From an uncultured Solirubrobacteraceae bacterium (GTDB taxonomy: Bacteria > Actinomycetota > Thermoleophilia > Solirubrobacterales > Solirubrobacteraceae): a DNA stretch of 7,273 bases. Both the position numbers and the translations under genes were made by a program. The notes beneath the pieces are model-generated. The model saw only the letters and a program-made list of their open reading frames with translations. It made no database searches and was not told the DNA's origin. The stretch is taken from positions 1 to 7,273 of the forward strand of contig CATPBV010000318.1 of NCBI GenBank assembly GCA_955652345.1. Reading direction: 5' to 3'. Every line of letters begins with the position of its first letter. Positions within the stretch are counted from its first letter, which is position 1. Below are positions 5,338-7,273 of the stretch, in pieces.

Positions 5338-5928
5338 ATGCGGATCTACCATCGACCGGGAGCGGGCCGCCCGCTGCGGATCGTCTGGACCCTCGAGGAG
5401 CTCGGCGCCCCATATGAGCTCGTGATCATGTCTCCCGAGGAATCCGCTTCAGACGAGCACCGGTCACGCCATCCTCTGGGCCGCGTCCCTGTTCTCGATG
5501 ACGGCGAGGGGATGGTCTTCGAGTCGAGCGCCTTGTGCCTGCACGTCGCGGATCTTCATCCCGACGCCGGGCTGATTCCCGCCGTTGGCACGCATGACCG
5601 GGCCCTCGTGTACCAGTGGGCGTTCTTTTCGATGACAGAGATCGAGCCGCCGGCGGTAGAGAGCCGCCGGCGCCGTGAGCGCTGGCCGGAGCTATCCGAT
5701 GCGGCCGCTGAACGCGTCCGGGGCGGTGTCGCCGTGATCGAGGAGGCGCTGAACGGAAAGGAGTACCTCGTCGCTGACCGGTTCACCGTCGCCGACATCA
5801 TCGCGAGCGGGGTTCTGCGTGTCGCCGTACGCGTGGGGGCGTATGAGCCTTCGGGAAGGACCGCTGAGTACCTATCGGTCATGGCAGCCCGTCCGGCAAT
5901 GCAACGTGCAATCGCCAGGCTGGGCTAG
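5338..5928 (+). CDS. Glutathione S-transferase family protein
   Basis: This is a cytosolic protein of 196 residues, close to the family's usual 200-220. The N-terminal thioredoxin-like domain (1-78) shows the start strand MRIYHRPG, helix 1 with R-I-V-W-T-L-E-E-L-G, cis-Pro51 in G-R-V-P-V-L, and E62-S63-S64, the thiol-binding-site Glu-Ser pair of GSTs. The helical C-terminal domain (85-196) has the family's core motif around F-T-V-A-D-I-I-A-S (N-capping box and hydrophobic staple). Most actinobacteria lack glutathione and use mycothiol, so glutathione conjugation is not assured; another thiol or a structural role is possible. Tyr4 is at the usual catalytic position, but Gly-Ala-Gly-Arg (8-11) is not a standard active-site signature. 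ATG 5338 matches the beta-1 start. The gene is followed at once by a hairpin and stands alone. Confidence 0.88.
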   Translation: MRIYHRPGAGRPLRIVWTLEELGAPYELVIMSPEESASDEHRSRHPLGRVPVLDDGEGMVFESSALCLHVADLHPDAGLIPAVGTHDRALVYQWAFFSMTEIEPPAVESRRRRERWPELSDAAAERVRGGVAVIEEALNGKEYLVADRFTVADIIASGVLRVAVRVGAYEPSGRTAEYLSVMAARPAMQRAIARLG

Positions 5929-5954
5929 CCATCCGGCCACGTCGAGCCGGACGG
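5929..5954 (+). terminator. Hairpin terminator after the GST gene
   Basis: Directly after the TAG stop, CCATCCGGC (5929-5937) pairs with GCCGGACGG (5946-5954) through a nine-pair stem with one A-C mismatch and an eight-base loop. CTTGCG follows, so there are only two Ts rather than a T-tract. Position and strength make it a good intrinsic-terminator candidate for a GC-rich genome. Confidence 0.5.
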
Positions 5955-6007
5955 CTTGCGCCCAAGCCCAGTTGTAGCCGTTCGCTGGAATGACGATGAG
6001 CGCGTAG

Positions 6008-6026
6008 GCGGGGGCGATACCCCCGC
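6008..6026. terminator. GC hairpin between the GST gene and the pseudogene cluster
   Basis: GCGGGGG (6008-6014) pairs perfectly with CCCCCGC (6020-6026) around a CGATA loop. It lies 32 bases downstream, on the - strand, of the stop of the cyclase remnant, and so probably terminated that former gene. It may also back up the GST terminator on the other strand. No T-run is present. Confidence 0.4.
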
Positions 6027-6057
6027 GGCACGGTCGAGCGCCCGGCCCAAGATCGAG

Positions 6058-6255
6058 CTATGCCTGCGGCAGCACAGATAGCTGCTGAAGCACTGACGCC
6101 CAATCCTCGTTCAGCCACTGCTCTGCGATGCGGCCACCGGAGATCCGATAGATCTCGGTCGCTGACCATCTCGCTTGCTTGCCTGTTGGCGCCAGGCCGA
6201 ACCACGTGCCGTGATGGGTGCCTGTCACGATGGAGTGGTTAACGACGTCCGTACC
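6058..6255 (-). pseudogene. SnoaL-like / ester-cyclase remnant (C-terminal half)
   Basis: Read on the - strand with its stop at 6058-6060, this frame gives about 65 residues. They match the second half of SnoaL-like polyketide cyclase / ester-cyclase proteins (NTF2-like fold, normally about 130-140 residues). The typical segments are there in order: V-T-G-T-H-H-G-T-W-F-G-L-A-P-T-G-K, then W-S-A-T-E-I-Y-R-I-S-G-G-R-I-A-E, and a final W-L-N-E-D-W with a helix LQQL. The first half, which carries much of the fold, is missing. Upstream the frame runs straight into the methyltransferase remnant read in another frame, and no start codon or ribosome binding site belongs to it. I read it as the tail of a gene fused to its neighbour by a deletion. 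Confidence 0.68.
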
Positions 6256-6575
6256 GCGCCACCGCTTCGCGAAGCCATGACAATGCCTGACCGACGAGTG
6301 GCGTCGAAGGGAGCGAGCGGGCGCTGTCGAGGTCGAACTCGATCGGTACCACCACGCCGCCGGAGCGCAACAAGCCAGCCTGTGTCCTCAACACCGCTGC
6401 GGGCTCGGGCACGTACATCAGAACCAGTCGCCCGATGATCGCGTCGAACGGGGCGGACGCCCGCCGTCTCGAGAATCGTGCGCGTCGCGGCAGCGAGCAC
6501 CCTTCCCTGGCGGTCGAGCCGGTCGAGCTCTCTCGCCTCGCTGCCAAGCTGGTAGCCGGTTTGTCCGCTCCCCAT
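6242..6575 (-). pseudogene. SAM-dependent methyltransferase, broken by internal deletion
   Basis: ATG 6575 has a strong GGAGGA site 5 bases upstream. Its first 42 residues (GYQLGSEARELDRLDRQGRVLAAATRTILETAGVRP in two parts) resemble the helical cap before a class I methyltransferase. Normally the G-x-G-x-G SAM-binding strand-loop and about 70 further residues would follow. Instead the sequence jumps near 6450-6455 into a different frame that reads A-P-F-D-A-I-I-G-R-L-V-L-M-Y-V-P-E-P, the strand-4 motif. The post-motif L-L-R-S-G-G-V-V-V-P-I-E-F comes next, then a helix ending near A-R-Y-G (about 6250). A TAA at 6239-6241 closes that frame. The SAM-binding core and the C-terminal substrate region are both gone, so no active enzyme can be made. 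The upstream ribosome binding site is intact, so a short peptide may still be translated. Confidence 0.72.
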
Positions 6576-6700
6576 CACCCTCCTCCATTCTGTGCGCTCG
6601 CGATGAGCGACGATCGCCGCAATCCCGCGATTAAACCCACGCGCGGCCTGGCGGCTGCGAGACTCGCGCTTCCAATCCCGTTCCCTCTGAGGAGGTTCGC

Positions 6701-6916
6701 ATGGCGGAGAGCGTCTACCGCGTCACCGAAGTCGTCGGCGTAAGCAGCGAGTCTTGGGAGGCGGCGGCTCGCGTGGCCGTCAAGACAGCTGCGAAGAGCG
6801 TGCGCGAGCTTCGCGTGGCGGAGGTCCTGCGCCAAGACCTGACGATCCAGGACGGCGGCGTGCTGAACTACCGGATCCGCCTGGGAATCTCGTTCAAGTA
6901 CGACCCGAGTGAGTGA
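6701..6916 (+). CDS. Dodecin family protein (calcium-dodecin-like variant)
   Basis: This is a small cytosolic protein of 71 residues, the usual size for dodecins, which assemble into hollow 12-mers. The beta-alpha-beta-beta pattern is clear: SVYRVTEVVGVS (4-15), helix S-W-E-A-A-A-R-V-A-V-K-T-A-A-K, then LRVAEVLRQDLTI and the last strand Y-R-I-R-L-G-I-S-F-K-Y. Flavin-storing dodecins have a Trp that stacks on flavin in the second strand (W-F-E-V). Here that place is Val39 in R-V-A-E-V, as in Mycobacterium tuberculosis Rv0379 (R-V-A-R-V-x-E-Q-D), which was described as a calcium-binding dodecin. Flavin storage is thus doubtful. ATG 6701 is well supported by AGGAGG six bases upstream. It is a single gene, divergent from the broken methyltransferase and convergent with the GYD gene. 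Confidence 0.93.
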   Translation: MAESVYRVTEVVGVSSESWEAAARVAVKTAAKSVRELRVAEVLRQDLTIQDGGVLNYRIRLGISFKYDPSE

Positions 6917-6936
6917 GGACGCGGCCTAGCGAGGGA

Positions 6937-6954
6937 GCCGCCGCGCACGGCGGC
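6937..6954. terminator. Bidirectional GC hairpin between dodecin and GYD genes
   Basis: GCCGCCG (6937-6943) pairs perfectly with CGGCGGC (6948-6954) around a four-base CGCA loop. It sits 20 bases after the dodecin stop and 40 bases beyond the convergent GYD gene's stop, so it can serve both. A second inverted repeat, TAGGC/GCCTA (6984-6997), overlaps the GYD stop codon. Neither has a T-tract. Confidence 0.45.
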
Positions 6955-6994
6955 CGTATCGGCCAGCCGTGCGCGATGTGGCGTAGGCGTGCGC

Positions 6995-7273
6995 CTAGCC
7001 GCCTGCGGGTCGGAAATCGACGTTCTTCTGGCTTGCCGCGTCGAGCTCCTCCGGCGTCATCAGAACAACCGTCCGGACGACCGCTCCCTCTGAGCCGTTG
7101 ACGGCGAGCGCGACCGCCACTGCCGTCTGGTTGTCGGGTAGATCGGCAATCACATACGCGTCGTCCTCGCCGAAGGCGAAGTAGAACGCTTCCAGTGTCC
7201 CCCCGACGCTCTCGGTCGCGTGCTGCACAGCATCGCGCCGACCGGTTCCGCCTTCCTTGGCAACCCCCTTGAC
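6995..7273 (-). CDS. GYD domain-containing protein (5' end outside window)
   Basis: This is a partial gene: 92 residues are visible and the frame is open to the window edge. The start is missing; full GYD proteins are about 95-110 residues, so only roughly 10-15 residues lie outside. Typical family features are present: V-K-G-V-A-K-E-G-G-T-G-R-R-D-A-V near the visible N-terminus, then G-G-T-L-E-A-F-Y-F-A-F-G-E-D-D-A-Y-V-I and A-D-L-P-D-N. The C-terminal half reads V-R-T-V-V-L-M-T-P-E-E-L-D-A-A. The fold is a small ferredoxin-like alpha-beta dimer. The biochemical function of the family is not known to me. ATG codons inside the visible part (for example at 7228) fall in the middle of the domain and are not the start. 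Confidence 0.88.
   Translation of the reverse strand, partial: VKGVAKEGGTGRRDAVQHATESVGGTLEAFYFAFGEDDAYVIADLPDNQTAVAVALAVNGSEGAVVRTVVLMTPEELDAASQKNVDFRPAGG

Noticed and set aside
5879..6205. 108-residue - strand frame over the cyclase remnant
   Set aside because: It is offset by one frame from the readable cyclase segment and shows no family pattern.
1..7273. Search for CRISPR, insertion sequence, tRNA, toxin-antitoxin or defence genes
   Set aside because: No regularly spaced repeats, transposase motifs, tRNA-like cloverleaf or recognisable defence domain was seen. The window reads as ordinary chromosome with one decayed locus.

Overview
The window is GC-rich DNA carrying short, single-gene units on alternating strands. 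The proteins resemble families I know from high-GC Actinobacteria of the Solirubrobacterales/Thermoleophilia type: a degenerate Crp/Fnr regulator, small STAS proteins, a dodecin, a GYD protein, and two conserved orphan proteins. This placement rests on family resemblance and codon bias, not on a marker gene. No rRNA, tRNA, insertion sequence, CRISPR array or phage gene was found.

Layout. At the left edge is the C-terminal half (six membrane segments) of an MFS transporter on the + strand (109-792), with no N-terminal half in the visible flank. Convergent to it on the - strand are a helical orphan protein (815-1273) and, upstream of that, a single-domain STAS anti-sigma-factor antagonist (1337-1654). 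A Crp/Fnr-like regulator (1844-2614, +) diverges from the STAS gene across a leader with overlapping inverted repeats. Next on the - strand are a 40-residue hydrophobic membrane peptide (2663-2785), preceded by a strong ribosome binding site and a sequence matching SigB/SigF-type general-stress promoters, and a FAD-dependent DAO-family amine oxidoreductase (2924-4141). Divergent from the oxidoreductase is another orphan protein (4271-4792, +). A DUF5519/'luciferase-domain' protein (4824-5291, -) and a glutathione S-transferase-like protein (5338-5928, +) diverge from a 46-bp gap.

The region 6058-6575 (-) is a gene graveyard. It holds the start and middle of a SAM-dependent methyltransferase with its SAM-binding core deleted, followed in a third frame by the C-terminal half of a SnoaL-like/ester-cyclase protein. 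To the right are an intact dodecin (6701-6916, +) and, convergent to it, a GYD-domain protein (6995-7273, -) that runs off the window.

How the genes fit together: there is no obvious pathway. The common flavour is stress, redox and signalling (STAS partner-switching protein, stress-type promoter, membrane peptide, GST, flavin enzyme, dodecin). The most informative signals are the composite pseudogene and the putative alternative-sigma promoter lying about 1 kb from a STAS antagonist gene. I saw no convincing undescribed multi-gene system.
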